The notes under the pieces: generated by a model
The model's input: only the letters and a program-made list of their open reading frames with translations
Database searches by the model: none
Told to the model about the DNA's origin: nothing
Translations under genes and position numbers: made by a program
Shown: piece by piece, positions 12,455 through 23,770 of the stretch
Numbering within the stretch: the first letter of the stretch is position 1
Layout: each line of letters starts with the position of its first letter
Assembly: GCF_003265705.1 (NCBI RefSeq)
Contig: NW_020312788.1
Location: 1,259,423 to 1,323,422 of the forward strand
Length of the DNA stretch: 64,000 nucleotides
Reading direction: 5' to 3'
Source: Callorhinus ursinus
Taxonomy: Eukaryota; Chordata; Mammalia; Carnivora; Otariidae

Positions 12455-13249
12455 GGACCCACCAACTGAAGGTGGATTCTGTCAAAGGCCTATTTGGGGT
12501 TCATACAATAGAATTAAATAATGAAGACACTTTTATTTATGTCTTTGTTTTACGGAAGGGATGGATGAAAACCTAGCTCTCTCAGTCCTGGGTAGAATTT
12601 CTCAGTGAATGGTTGGAGAATTTTGTTTCCCACACAGCTCAGCTCTGTGCATAACCAGGGTCTGAACAGGAGTTCAAGTGGCTCCTCGGGGGCCCTGAAG
12701 CGATTAAAGTTGGGCCTTATTCGTCTTTGTCATGAGGCTGTTGGATTTTGTGGTCTTTTTAGAAGCCTTGGCAACCGCTGGCCCCATTTTCCAGAGGGCA
12801 TCCTCCCTCAGATGTTCCTGGAGGCCACTGCCCCCTGAGAATGCTGCAGACGAGCCCCGGGGCCCACAGAGTCAGAGGTGGGGGCTCAGTTTCATGGAAC
12901 CAGGCCAAGGCTTCCTAGTGTAGCTCGGTACCTCTAACTTCCTTACTCCCATCCCCTCGGATCAGTTTCTCCCTTTCCTGGAGCTAAGCCAGGCTTCTGG
13001 AAGCTGTCTCTCCCTCTCAACAGGGCCCTCTAATTAACATTTCTTCTCTTTTTCTCTGCTCCAATTCCATCTGCAGCTGCCTAATCACAGCATTAACAAC
13101 TGCAGATCTGATCCCACTCCTGATACAGCCTAGCCAAGGGAGGGCTTTGAGCCAAGAGAAGACAGGCTTGTGGTCATGAGAAATGGAAGGAGCCTCCCTA
13201 GGATGAAAAGAGGCCACACAGTGCTCAGCACAGGAAAAGTGCTCTTAAA
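12455..13249. other. Unassigned intergenic sequence
   Basis: No gene or repeat family recognised; moderate GC. Confidence 0.4.
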
Positions 13250-14205
13250 TAGTTGCTCTTCGGAGACTAGTTGTGTCGTCTTAAAGTGACTCCCCTCATA
13301 TCGCTTACTAGTGTCAAGGGAGGGGAAAAAAAACCCAGCAAGCAGACAATGGAGAAATTATACAACACCTTGACTGGGTGGTCCAAATTATCATCTGCGT
13401 GGGACAGATGACATTGTGTGGCTCCAGATGTGGAGGATAGGACACACCTCATCCGGGCAGCATTCTGGCTGTGATTATATAACCAATGTAACCACGAGGA
13501 AACACCAAACACAGAATGAGGAACGTGTATAAAACAAAATGGCACGCGGTACTCACTTTGGCAGCAGATAGACGAATGTTGGAACAATACTGGGAAGATT
13601 ACCATTGCCCTGCACAAAGATGATACACAAATTTGTGAAGAAAAAAAAAATGGGGGCAACAGGAGATCGACATCATAAAAGCCAGATTAAAGGAGGCTAA
13701 AAAGACATGACAGCCAAATGTGGGATCTGACCCTAGAGCGGAGCCCGTACCAGAGGGGAGGTCCTATAAAGGACACTGACAGGTCAGCTAACAACACTGA
13801 TTTGTGGAGCATAGATCAGATAAAAGCACTTTGTCAGGCTGTATGGTTATGTAATAGGATGCTCCTAGTCCTAGAAGACACACACTAAAATATTTAGGAG
13901 TGAAGGGCCATGAAGTGTGGAACTTACTTCTACATTGTTCTGAAAAAAATTACATTTTACATATAAACAATATACATATGTACAGCTAGAGAGATAAATA
14001 CAGATGTATATTCAATGTATATGACGTTTTTCTCTGAACTGTTTTATATAAATATACATATATATGGAGTGGGGGAGAAACATGCAAACGATAAAGCAAG
14101 TGGAGGAAAATGAAGACAATATAGGTGCTCCTGTACTACTTTTATCTTTGCGACTTTTTTGTAAGTTTGAAATTGTTCCCAAACAAAAAGTTCAAAAATG
14201 TAGCT
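13250..14205 (+). mobile_element. Probable old LINE 3' end, interrupted by a U6 copy
   Basis: The end near 14150-14200 (CGACTTTTTTGTAAGTTTG, then CAAACAAAAAGTTC) is the typical 3' end of ancient L1 elements. The body is diverged, and its 5' limit is a guess. Confidence 0.4.
13549..13640 (+). pseudogene. U6 snRNA pseudogene with A-tail
   Basis: Follows U6 RNA from its 5' end (GTACTCACTTTGGCAGCAGA) through TTGGAACAATAC and GAAGATTACCAT to ATTTGTGAAG, where the last part of U6 is missing and ten A follow (13641-13650). Many substitutions, including in the ACAGAG-equivalent region (ATACTGGGAAG), make it non-functional. The A-tail points to L1-mediated retrotransposition. No U6 promoter (PSE/TATA at the usual spacing) is evident. 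Confidence 0.88.
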
Positions 14206-14529
14206 GCAGTTCTTCGATTCTCCTCTGTTCACTGAACACTGAACTTGGGCGGAGGACATAAGGCCACATCTCTGTGAAGCCTCTCGGGCACATCAGCCCT
14301 TACGAGCCGGGGCCCGATTTGAACTTACCTATAACTCTGAAGCCAGTGCTCTATGATGGCCTCCAAGGGCGAAAGGCATCAAGATGGACGAAGGAAGACA
14401 CGACCCCAACCCGAGTCCGGTTTGGAAAACAAACAAATCTGCTGTCATTTCTGACTGATCAACAAACGCATATTGATTTTAAATTCCATTTTCTGAGCAA
14501 AAAAGTAGAGATGCAGCATAGAAATTTGA
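14206..14529. other. Unassigned sequence
   Basis: No gene or repeat recognised. Confidence 0.35.
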
Positions 14530-14720
14530 GTGTGGTGGGGGTCGGGTGGACCTGGGCCTAAATCCTGGCTCTGCTGCTATCAGCCATGACCCCCAGGGCA
14601 AGGGACTCTGCCCCTGAGTCTCAGTTTCATTCTCTGTGGGGGAACAGTCCACCAAGTTTGGTCAGGGAGAGTCAGCAAGGCCACACTTGTCAGGCGCTCA
14701 GGGAGGGCATGAAGTGCAGG
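14530..14720 (+). mobile_element. MIR SINE
   Basis: CCTAAATCCTGGCTCTGCTG followed by CTGAGTCTCAGTTTCATTC, the core order of MIR. Confidence 0.7.
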
Positions 14721-15001
14721 CGTGGTAAGAGCTCTGCACCCATGAGGAATTCTGATCATAAAGATGGTGTCTCCTCCCCCACTCCGTGATGCTGCCGCAT
14801 GCAGTCTCACAGCTATAAAGTCTCTGCTGAGCCAGATGGCAGGGGCATCCAGGGGATGCGGTTTCGGACACATGGCTTCTGAGGGGGAAGAAGGGTTCCT
14901 TGGTGGGAGAAAGCCACCTAAACGAGACCTTGTTTGCTCTAAGGAGCTTCCCCAGACTGAAGCCGTGGTCTACTTAGGCCTTCCTCCACTGTTGAATAAG
15001 G

Positions 15002-15059
15002 ACACACACACACACACACACACACATACACACACACACGCACGCGTGTGCGCGCGCGC
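15002..15059. repeat. (CA)n/(CG)n alternating purine-pyrimidine tract
   Basis: 58 bases of unbroken purine-pyrimidine alternation, starting as CA repeats and ending as CG/TG repeats. Confidence 0.97.
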
Positions 15060-15784
15060 TTTATTGGATCAAAGGGCTGTGCGTATTGGATAATTTTACC
15101 ACAAAGGCCGAATCTCTGCTGTAGGAATTATCAATCCCCCAACTGAGGTCAAACACTTTGGCCTCCAACAAATACTGTAAACAATTAAAAATGCCTTTAA
15201 ACAATGAACTCACCTCTAAGAAATCCTGAAGGCATGAGGACACCAGAGTCTGAGGCAAGGTGTGGGAGGAGAAGGAGGGTGACTCCCCTCTTTCTGCAGG
15301 TGGTCATCATGCAGCCTTTGTCTGTTGCCCACTTCTTTGTGGAGTTGCCCGATGTCCTCTCTGTTATAATTCCAGAGATGCTTACTTGAGCTAATGTGGA
15401 TTCTGATTTGGGCCCTAAATGCCTGTCGCCTGAACACCGTTTGCCTGTTGGGAGCTACTTCTCTACATCTCTAAAATTCTTTTCCCCTCGCCCTCTGTCC
15501 ACATTCTACTCTCAGCATGTGGGAGGGTGGCCTGCCATCAACGCAGTGCGCCAAGAACAGGATGATTTTTCAGACAGTTCTTTAACTTGGTAAAAAGTCT
15601 CCTCGCACCGGACCTCCTCTCATGCATGCCCCAGATTGCTGTCCCCCTGTGTGCCAGGCACTGGGGTAGACATGCAGGTGTGGAGAAAAATGAACCATCA
15701 TCCCTGCCCGTCAGGAGCTCAGCATCGAGCCAGCCAGATGGACCACAGTAGCCAACACACGGGCAGAGCTGCAGCTCAAACACC
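15060..15784. other. Unassigned intergenic sequence
   Basis: Short frames on both strands, none recognisable. Confidence 0.35.
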
Positions 15785-15930
15785 AGTGTTTCTCAATCCA
15801 CCTTCGTGCCAGAATCCCTGAGCAGCTTATTGAAAATGCAGCTTCCAGGCCCCAGCACACCAGACCTACCAAATCAGAGGGTCTGGGGCTAAGCCCTTGA
15901 AAGCGGCATTTTAGTAACAAAGCCTTAGAT
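15785..15930 (+). mobile_element. MER5A-type hAT-Charlie DNA transposon
   Basis: Starts with AGTGTTTCTCAATCCACC, then CAGAATCCCTGAGCAGCTTA, GGTCTGGGGCTAAGCCC and GGCATTTTAGTAACAAAGCC. This is the MER5 order; the 3' terminal repeat is degraded. Confidence 0.75.
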
Positions 15931-16830
15931 ACTCCAGCACTGAAAACTCACAAACCTGCCTTCTACCCTACTACAAATTCAGACACATCTGGTGTTTCTG
16001 AGGGTCCAGCAGGACAGGCCCAACAAGGGTCTATTTCTATGGGGTTTCTGGGAGCCCACAAGACTCGGCACAACCCGTGACAGTTCTTCAGGAAAGGGGA
16101 GGCCTGGACCTTTGGGAACACGAGAGAAGGTGAAGGGGATTCACCCCACCCCGGTGATGTGACTGCTCACAGATGGTGGGGTGCAGCGTGAGAGGAAGTG
16201 CCAGAGGCCATGGGGCACCGCCAAGGGGGACCAGGAGCAGAGAGTCAAGCCGACCACCCGAGGCTGATGGCAACCACCAACCCGCCCCCTTGTCAGGAGA
16301 GGCCAGCGCTGTCTACCACAGCTGGGCTGAAGGCTGGGGAGCCCCGATGCCTCGAGAAGAATGTTTTGGGGTTGGGGAGGTGAGTGAGCTGTCTACACCA
16401 GAGCTGCCAATGTCTCCCGGCGTCTCCTCGGTGAGAAACCTCTGGGCATTTCCGAAGTGTCCGGCCGCAGCGCCGCTGCAGCGTCCTGCACAGTTTAAAT
16501 GGTGCCTTTCCCCAACCCCCGCCCCACGCCTCTGTTGTGGGCCCCCATGCTGTGTGCTTCCCTACATGTACCCCAGAGGGGCCACTGAGGACACAAGTCC
16601 AGATTTGCAGGCGAGCACATGTTAGACACAAGCCGGCCTGTCTACACTGGCTTCAACACTGGCCTTATCATGTACACCGGGTCACTGGCTTCTGTCCCTG
16701 AGGGATCATGCGATGACAACTGGACCACCCGCAAGTCCGCAGAGGGCCAGCCAAGCAGCCAGCCTCCGGCACCCCGAAGTCCATGCCGCTGCGCTCCCCA
16801 CTCTGCGCAGGGCCAGGGGCACCTCACGCA
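15931..16830. other. GC-rich intergenic sequence
   Basis: GC-rich with scattered CpG, densest near 16415-16490. Both strands have frames up to about 150 codons (plus 16173-16625), which is expected from stop-poor GC-rich DNA. No domain was recognised. Confidence 0.4.
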
Positions 16831-16985
16831 CGGGAATTCACTGAATCCCGCCTCTGCCTCGAGCTCATCCTGTGACTAGGGGGAGTTACCGACCTTCCCC
16901 GAGCTTCAGTTCCCTCTTGTATTAAACTTGGATCGTGATGTGTACCTCACAGTACTGCTAATAAGTAGCAGCCCCTTCCCACTTC
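16831..16985 (+). mobile_element. MIR SINE fragment
   Basis: Pattern CCCGCCTCTGCCTCGAGC, CTGTGACTAGGGGGAGTTAC, GAGCTTCAGTTCCCTC, as in the MIR core. Confidence 0.65.
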
Positions 16986-17028
16986 TTTATAGTCCCGCGT
17001 CCCAGCAGGCCCATGGGTTTGCCGTTTG

Positions 17029-17050
17029 AAAGGACACCTAGGTGTCCTTT
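17029..17050. repeat. Perfect 22-bp palindrome abutting a Can-SINE
   Basis: Each 11-base half (AAAGGACACCT / AGGTGTCCTTT) is the reverse complement of the other, with no spacer. The Can-SINE head begins at the next base. Confidence 0.97.
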
Positions 17051-17235
17051 AGGGGCGCCTGGGTGGCTCTGTCAAGCATCTGCCTTCGGCTCAGGTGTCC
17101 TGGGATCGAGCCCCGCATCGGGTTCCCTGCTCCGCGGGAAGCCTGCTTCTCCCTCTCCCACTCCCCCTGCTTGTGTTCCCTCTCTCGCTGTGTCTCTCTC
17201 TGTCAAATAAATAAATAAAATCTTAAAAAAAAAAG
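17051..17235 (+). mobile_element. Can-SINE
   Basis: Head GGGGCGCCTGGGTGGCTC with a short deletion in the A-box region (CTGTCAAGCATC), CT-rich tract, AATAAA repeats and A-tail. No obvious target duplication beyond the palindrome at its 5' edge. Confidence 0.96.
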
Positions 17236-18644
17236 ACATGTTTATAATTGGCCATTTTTTTCATATTTTCATATATTGATCTCAGTTTGGACATTTAGTT
17301 AATAGAAAAGATTTTAGACGCAGCAGAAAATTCTCCGAAGATATTTTTCAATGGGTGGTAGTTTTAAAGTGTCTCTAGGCCTCTGGAATGGATGGCAGAC
17401 AATTAGCCTGCCTCTCGCCTGAGAAATCAGACTAATTACTGGTGAGGCTTGGCTAATGGGGTCTTTTGTGAACTCCCCCCCTAAATGAGAAATCTTTAAC
17501 TTTTCACAAAAACTCAATCTCATTTGTGCTGCTGATTCCTAATATTTCTAAATAAATGCTTGGCCTCTGGGCTTTTGTAGTCAAATAACCCAAATCAAAC
17601 CAAGCTGCTCTGCCAAGGGAAAAAATTTATTTTGTGTAAATCTACTGGAAGAAACTTTTAGAATCAGTTTGGAACCACCAGAGGCAAAGACTAGCCGTAG
17701 CCCACTCTGGGGCAAGTTTTGTGGATGTGGGCTAAAAGATGAATTTACTCTATTTGGGCTTAAATGGCTTGTTGAGATTGCTTAAACAGTAAACACTGGC
17801 ATGTTTCCGAGATCAGAGTATGCAAGAAATAGGCTTGTCCCCGGATTCCAAGTCGACTGCCACACATAGGGTCAGGGTTCTGTGTCTAAGGCAGAGGACA
17901 CAAACATCCAGGGAAGCCCTTTACCTGTCCTGCATCAACCTAGAAAGGAGGGGAAAGAGCCTGGGAGGGCAAGAGGAAACTGAGGGAGGAGGTCACTCAA
18001 AGACAAACTTTGAAACTTGAAACAGAGATACAGGTAAATGCCAATAGGAAGGGAGGGATAAGCAATTCAGAACTTGGCAGGAGTCTGGAGAAAATTCCAA
18101 AAGTGACCCAGAGCTGAGGTGTAGCCTACATGGTTGGCTGGGGGGACCTGCTCCAACAGAATCTCCAGTGACCTTGGAGGGGAAATCTGGAATGTTCTAC
18201 ATATGAGTCTTTCCTTCCTAGTTCTTCCTCATCAAGGACTTTCACAACAACTCTTAAAATACAGGGTCAAAGTGGAACTTGGGAATGCTGGATGTTTTGG
18301 GATTCTTTTTATAATATTAAATTGCTTTGAATTTGAGGGTCATTTCCCTCTACTTCTCTAGACCAAAAAGGAATCATCCACAAGATCTGGACCTCAAGAG
18401 GCCACCTGGTTCAGTCATCCCACTCCCTGATGGTACTCTGGGAGTTTACATTACCCACGACAGCTGCTGCTTCCTCCTAAAAATCACATGGGAGCAAGAT
18501 TCCATAGCCTCCCATGCAAAGCCATTTCCGTGTTTAATTGCCCTTCAGTTAAGAAGTTCTTCCTTACATTTAATCAATTCTCTCATTGCTAGACTCATCA
18601 AGTTTTGCTCCATTCTCTGTGGAGATGAAAAACAATAACTTATT
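17236..18644. other. Unassigned intergenic sequence
   Basis: No gene or repeat family recognised over about 1.4 kb. Confidence 0.4.
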
Positions 18645-18984
18645 GTGCAATTTCTATCCATTCATTGAATCTCAGTTATTGATTGAAACAGTACACAGAA
18701 AATCAGCAAGATTATATAACTGCTAATTGAACAATCACCATCAGCCAACTTACCTAATTGACATCCAACAATAGTAGAACATGTATTCCTTTCAAGTGCA
18801 CATAGGATGTTCACCAACATAGACCATATCTTTGGTCATAAAATAAACTTTAACAATTTAAAGGAATTTGAGTCATATAACATATGTTCTTTGATCATTA
18901 TGGAATTAAACTAGAAATCAATAAGTAAAAGAAAAACGAGGAAAATCTCCAAACATTAAATTCTTATATTAGAAAGGAAAAAGA

Positions 18985-19216
18985 GGGGCTCCTGGGTGGC
19001 TCAGCTGGTTAAGCGTCTGCCTTCGGCTCCGGTCATGATCTCAGGGTCCTGGGATCAAGTCTCACATCAGGCTCCCTGCCCAGCAGGGAATATGCTTCTC
19101 CCTCTCCCTCTGTCTGCCACTCCCCCCGCTTGTGCTCTCTCTCTCTCTGTCAAATAAATAAAATAAGATAAAATAAAATAAAATAAAATAAAATAAAATA
19201 AAATAAAATAAAAAAA
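18985..19216 (+). mobile_element. Can-SINE with long (TAAAA)n tail
   Basis: Head GGGGCTCCTGGGTGGCTCAG, CT-rich tract, then about ten AAAAT pentamers (19153-19212) grown from the tail. Confidence 0.96.
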
Positions 19217-19923
19217 TCTCAAGCCAATTATCTAAGCTTCTTCCTTGATAAATGAAGAAGAGAAGAGAAAAATAAACCTGAAGGAAGCAGAAGGAAGGAA
19301 ATAATAAAGATCAGAGTGGGAATTAATGAAACTGAAAGCAGGAAAAAAACAATAAGGAAAATTGACACAACCAAAGGCTAGTTCTCTGGAAATAACAATA
19401 AAATTGATAAACCTCTTGGAAGACTGAAAAGAAAAATGATAAAAGATACAAATTTCCAAGATCAGGAATGAGAACATCACTATAAATTCAATATACATTA
19501 ATAGGATAAGTGAGCACTATGAACATCTCAATGCTCATAAATTCAAAAATTAAATAAAATGAAGTAATTCTGTAAAAACTTCAAACTACCAAACCTTACC
19601 CTAAATGAAATAAGTAATCTATGTAGTCTTAAAACTGTTAAACAAATTAAATCCATGGTCAAAATCTTTCTGAAAAAGGAATTTCCAGCCCCAGATTGTA
19701 TCACTGCCTGCTTAATTCCATCTAACATTTAAAGAAGAAATAACACAAATGCTGCACAATGTCTTCCACAAACCAGAAGGGGAAGAAATACTTCCCAACT
19801 TATTTTATGAGACCAGCACTATCCTGATACCAAAACTTGACAAAGACAGTACAAGAAAATCACAGACTCATAAACATAGATACAAAAATCTTCAATGAAA
19901 TATTAACTAATTTATATTAGCTA

Positions 19924-19925
<2 letters not shown>

Positions 19926-19967
<42 letters not shown>
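19926..19967. repeat. (AC)n microsatellite
   Basis: About 21 AC units within the L1 ORF2 fragment. Confidence 0.97.
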
Positions 19968-19972
<5 letters not shown>

Positions 19973-20162
19973 CACCATCACCAAATGGGGTTTATGCTCA
20001 GAATGCAAGGCTGGTTTCAATAATCAAAAATCAATCAATGTAATCCATCCTATCAACAATCTGAAGATAGTATCAATTGATGGAGAAAAAGATTTAGACA
20101 AAATTTAACATCTATTCACAGTCAAACTTTCAGCAAACTAGAAAGAGAAAGGAACTTCTATT

Positions 20163-20403
20163 TTTTTTTATTTTTTTTATTGTTATGTTAATCACCATAT
20201 ATTACATCATTAGTTTTTGGTGCAGTGTTCCATGATTCATTGTTTGTTCATAACACCCAGTGCTCCATGCAGAACGTGCCCTCCTCAATACCCATCACCA
20301 GGATAACCCATCCCCCTCCCCCCTCCCCTCTAGAACCCTCAGTTTGTTTTTCAGAGTCCATCATCTCTCATGGTTCGTCTCCCCCTCTGACATACTCCCC
20401 TTT
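20163..20403 (-). mobile_element. Young carnivore L1 3' end
   Basis: Reads as the reverse of the 6677 copy: T-run, GTTAATCACC, ATTACATCATTAG, CCATGATTCATTG. It is flanked by an 18-bp perfect target duplication (20145-20162 and 20404-20421) and is inserted in the older L1 ORF2. Confidence 0.94.
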
Positions 20404-20780
20404 GAGAAAGGAACTTCTATTAAAGGACATCTACAAAAAGCCTATGGCTAGCGTCATACTTAGTGGGTGAAAGGCTGAATACTCTCCCCCTAAGACTGAG
20501 AACAATGGAAAAATGTCTGCTCTTACAACTGCTATTCAATACCATACTGGACATCCTAGCTAGTGCAATGAGGCAATAAAAAGTAATAAAAGGCAAACAA
20601 ATTAGAAAGGAAAAAAACTGTCCCCATTCACAGATGACAGGACTGTCCTCATGGAAGATCTCAAGAAAGCTACAAAAAGCTCCTAGAACTAATAAGTGAG
20701 TTTGATAAGGTCTTAAGATAGAAAGCCAACACACAAAAATGGTTTCTATATATTAGTCGTGAATAGTTGGAAACTAAAAA

Positions 20781-21594
20781 TTTTTTAAATACTACTGATA
20801 AAATGAAGTTTCAGGCATAAATGTAATATTCAGCCTTAGAATATTTTTCAAATTCCTACTGTACGAAGGCATTTAAAAGTGCGAAACTGAAGTTCAAAAA
20901 CAGGCCAAAGTAAACTACGGCGCTAGGAGACAGAAACGTCTCGGGAGGAGGAAGGATGTAGGATTTGGGGTAGGACATAGAGGGACTTCTGGCTTCTCTG
21001 GTGCTATTCCATTTCTCGCCTTGGGTAATGATACGTTATTTTGCGATCATTCACTAGAATAAACAACCATGAATTGTATACTTTTCTTTGTTCTCCATAA
21101 CAAATTCTTAAATAATGATAAACATAAAAGGAAAATATAGAGTGCTATCATTCTTGAAACATTTGTAAAACCACACTTTGAAATTGCAGTTTTAATTTAG
21201 CATTAACCAATTAAACATTAGTCGAATGATTTGAGAAACATATTTGTTTAATTTAACTTTACCTAATTTACAAAGATGATTAGATCTCCATAAAATATTT
21301 TTGTTTCATAAAATTTGCATCATCCTCACCCTAATTTTCCTCACATTGCTACCTATCAATGACAGTAAGTGTTGTTACAATGGCTAACACTAATCGTCCT
21401 TACAAAGCTTAAGGATGCTTTCATTTGGGAGATGGGTGGTCTTAGGGTCAGAGAGTTGGGATAACCCCCATCTACACAAGGCCCATCTTTTTTTGTTTGT
21501 TTACAGCATCTACAATTTCTTTATTTTCCTCTCTGTCCTCCCCCTGCCCCCAGACATAGGTAACTAGAGAATGTCCTTGTGATTATTCTTGGCT
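20781..21594. other. Unassigned intergenic sequence
   Basis: AT-rich; no gene or repeat recognised. Confidence 0.35.
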
Positions 21595-22120
21595 GTTAAT
21601 GTATTCTTTAAGATTATAAATGGTAGAAAGTTCCAGTTACACAGGATGAATAAACTCTAGAGCTCTAATGGACAGCACAATGACTATAGTTAACAATACT
21701 GTATTGTATACTTGAACTTTGTCAAGAGAGTAGATCTTAGGGGTGCCTGGGTGGCTCAGTCGTTAAGCGTCTGCCTTCGGCTCAGGTCATGATCCCAGGG
21801 TTCTGGGATCGAGCCCCACGTCTGGCTCCCTGCTCAATGGAGAGCCTGCTTCTCCCTCTCAAGCTCCCCCTGCTTGTGTTCCCTCTCGCTATCTCTGTCA
21901 ATAAATAAAATCTTTTAAAAAAAGAGGGAGAAAGTAGATCTTAAATGTCCTCACCACACAAACACACACACACAAATGATTACTATTGAGGGATGACTGT
22001 GTTAATTAGCTTGATTGTGGTAATCAATTCACAATGTATACATGTATGAAAACATCATATTGTATACCATAAATATATACAACTTCTATTTGTTAATTAT
22101 ACCTCAATAAAGCTGGAAAA
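21595..22120 (+). mobile_element. L1 3' UTR fragment, split by a Can-SINE
   Basis: ACAGGATGAATAAACTCTAG, ACTGTATTGTATACTTGAAC, then after the SINE GTTAATTAGCTTGATTGTGG and ATTATACCTCAATAAAGCTG. This is the usual 3' end of L1MA/MB-age elements. Confidence 0.8.
21740..21932 (+). mobile_element. Can-SINE
   Basis: Head GGGTGCCTGGGTGGCTCAGT. Target duplication AGTAGATCTTA at 21729-21739 and 21933-21943. Confidence 0.97.
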
Positions 22121-22129
22121 ATTAGTTTT

Positions 22130-22860
22130 TTAATGTGTATAAATTTTTAATTTATACAAATGATTTATGCCATAGATTGTATTCTTTTTTTTTCCACCTG
22201 ACCTCATGGTTTTGAACAATTCTAATGCTATGTGCACATCTAGTTCATTATTTCTGACTGCTGCAGAGTTTGTTCAATGTGAACCTTCTACTTTTTTATC
22301 CATCTTTTTCTTCTGTAATGAACAATAACAACAACAAAAACCATTGCATACCTCCTACCCATCTCCTGTGCAAAATGTTTCTCTGGAATATATATCCAAG
22401 GTTGGGATAGCTGGGTCACCATGTACGTACACCTGTCTTTGCTAGGTGCTAGGTACTAGGTACTAGGTACTAGGTACTGCCAAAACGCAGCTCTCCAGAA
22501 CAGTATCTCATTATGCTTTTAGTTTGTATTTCCCTGATTGTTAGTGAGGTAGAGCATTTCTTTCATAGACATATTCGTCACTTAGATTACTGGTTCAGTG
22601 AACTGCCTATTCATACCCTTTGCCCATCTTTCTTCTCGGTTTCCAAGTACTCTTTACTTGGAACTTGTACTCTTTAATACAAGAATATAGAGCCTATATA
22701 TATAAACATGTGGATGGTGAGTTTTAAAAAAAGCCCATCCGGTCATTGTTAAACCTCTTGAATGATGAAGCTGTGTCCTATAAACCTATATATGTGAACA
22801 TATGCAGTTACATCTTGTTTATAGTATATCTTTCTATCCTTTTCAAAATAGTAAAATATG
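22130..22860 (-). mobile_element. Old L1-like 3' region, antisense
   Basis: GTTTGTATTTCCCTGATTGTTAG near 22520 and the flanking text match reversed L1 3' regions, strongly diverged. Confidence 0.5.
22443..22477. repeat. Five copies of a 7-bp repeat (TAGGTAC)
   Basis: One TAGGTGC followed by four TAGGTAC, head to tail. Confidence 0.95.
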
Positions 22861-22998
22861 TGTAATGGTGATGACACAGTAGTATTGGAATTGCAAGCCA
22901 GACAGATCTGGAAGCAAGTAGAATTGAAACCAAGGGGAAAAAAAACAAACTTCAGGGTTGATAAAAAACAATTAAAGGGGTATTAAGAAAGGCCCCAA

Positions 22999-23203
22999 GT
23001 TCAGGGTGCCTGGGTGGCTCAGTCATTGAGCGTCTGCCTTCGGCTCAGTTCATGATCCCCGGGGCCTGGGATCGAGCCTCACATCGGGCTCCCTGGTCCG
23101 CAGGAAGCCTGCTTCTCCCTCTCCCACTCCCCCTGCTTGTGTTCCCTCTCTCACTGTCTCTCTCTTTCTGTCAAAATAAATAAATAAAATCTTAAAAAAA
23201 AAA
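22999..23203 (+). mobile_element. Can-SINE
   Basis: Full-length with head, CT tract and A-tail. 14-bp target duplication AAGAAAGGCCCCAA at 22985-22998 and 23204-23217. Confidence 0.97.
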
Positions 23204-23291
23204 AAGAAAGGCCCCAAATTTGTTGTCAGTCAACTGGTCAAAAACAAAGATATCAAAGAGAGATTGACTATACAAGATCATCTGCCTTTTT

Positions 23292-23473
23292 TTTTTTTAA
23301 GATTTATTCACTCATTTGTCAGAGAGAGAGAGTGAGAGAGAGAGGAAGGCAGAGGGAGATGCAGGCTACCTACTGAGCAAGGAGCCCGATGTGGGACTCG
23401 ATCCCAGGACCTCTGGGATCATGACCTGAGCCAAAGGCAGACGCTTAACTGACTGAGCCACCCAGGTATCCCT
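23292..23473 (-). mobile_element. Can-SINE
   Basis: Reversed copy: AAGATTTATTCACTC, GA-rich tract, GGATCATGACCTGAG, GAGCCACCCAGG. Target repeat CATSTGCCTTTTT at 23279-23291 and 23474-23486. It faces the copy at 22999. Confidence 0.96.
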
Positions 23474-23489
23474 CATGTGCCTTTTTAAA

Positions 23490-23770
23490 AAAATTTTTTA
23501 TTTTGAAATAATTACAGATTTTCAGGAAGTTGTAAAGATAGCACAGAGACAACCCTATATCCTTCACCCAGTTTCCCCAATGCTTATATCTTACAAAACC
23601 ATAGTATGACATCAAAACTAAGAAACTAACATTGTTAAAAAAAAACAAAAACGGGTGAGGTTCTGCCATTTTATCACGTGTGAATTTGTGTAACCACTAC
23701 TGCAATCAAATACAGAACCATCTCATCCCACAAAAATCTCCCTGTTGCTAACCTTTATAGTTCAGTTTGC
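23490..23770 (-). mobile_element. Probable old L1 3' UTR
   Basis: TTCAGGAAGTTGTAAAGATAG, CCCAGTTTCCCCAATGC and ACCATAGTATGACATC resemble the reversed 3' end of L1M elements. The same family reappears at 35880-36610. Confidence 0.5.

Larger units (their letters stand above)
18645..20780 (+). mobile_element. Old L1 ORF2 fragment, interrupted
   Basis: Sense L1 ORF2 can be read in pieces at 18650-18980, 19220-19920 and 19970-20140, continuing at 20422-20780. The reverse-transcriptase region is near 19790-20100. All frames are broken by stops and indels. A Can-SINE, a (CA)n tract and a younger L1 3' end interrupt it. Confidence 0.8.

Noticed and set aside
13267..13659. 130-codon minus-strand frame
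   Set aside because: It runs through the antisense of the U6 pseudogene and an old repeat, and has no recognisable domain.
16173..16631. Overlapping plus (150 codons) and minus (112 codons) frames
   Set aside because: GC-rich DNA with few stops gives long frames on both strands. There is no domain, no start context of note and no repeat of coding-like sequence.
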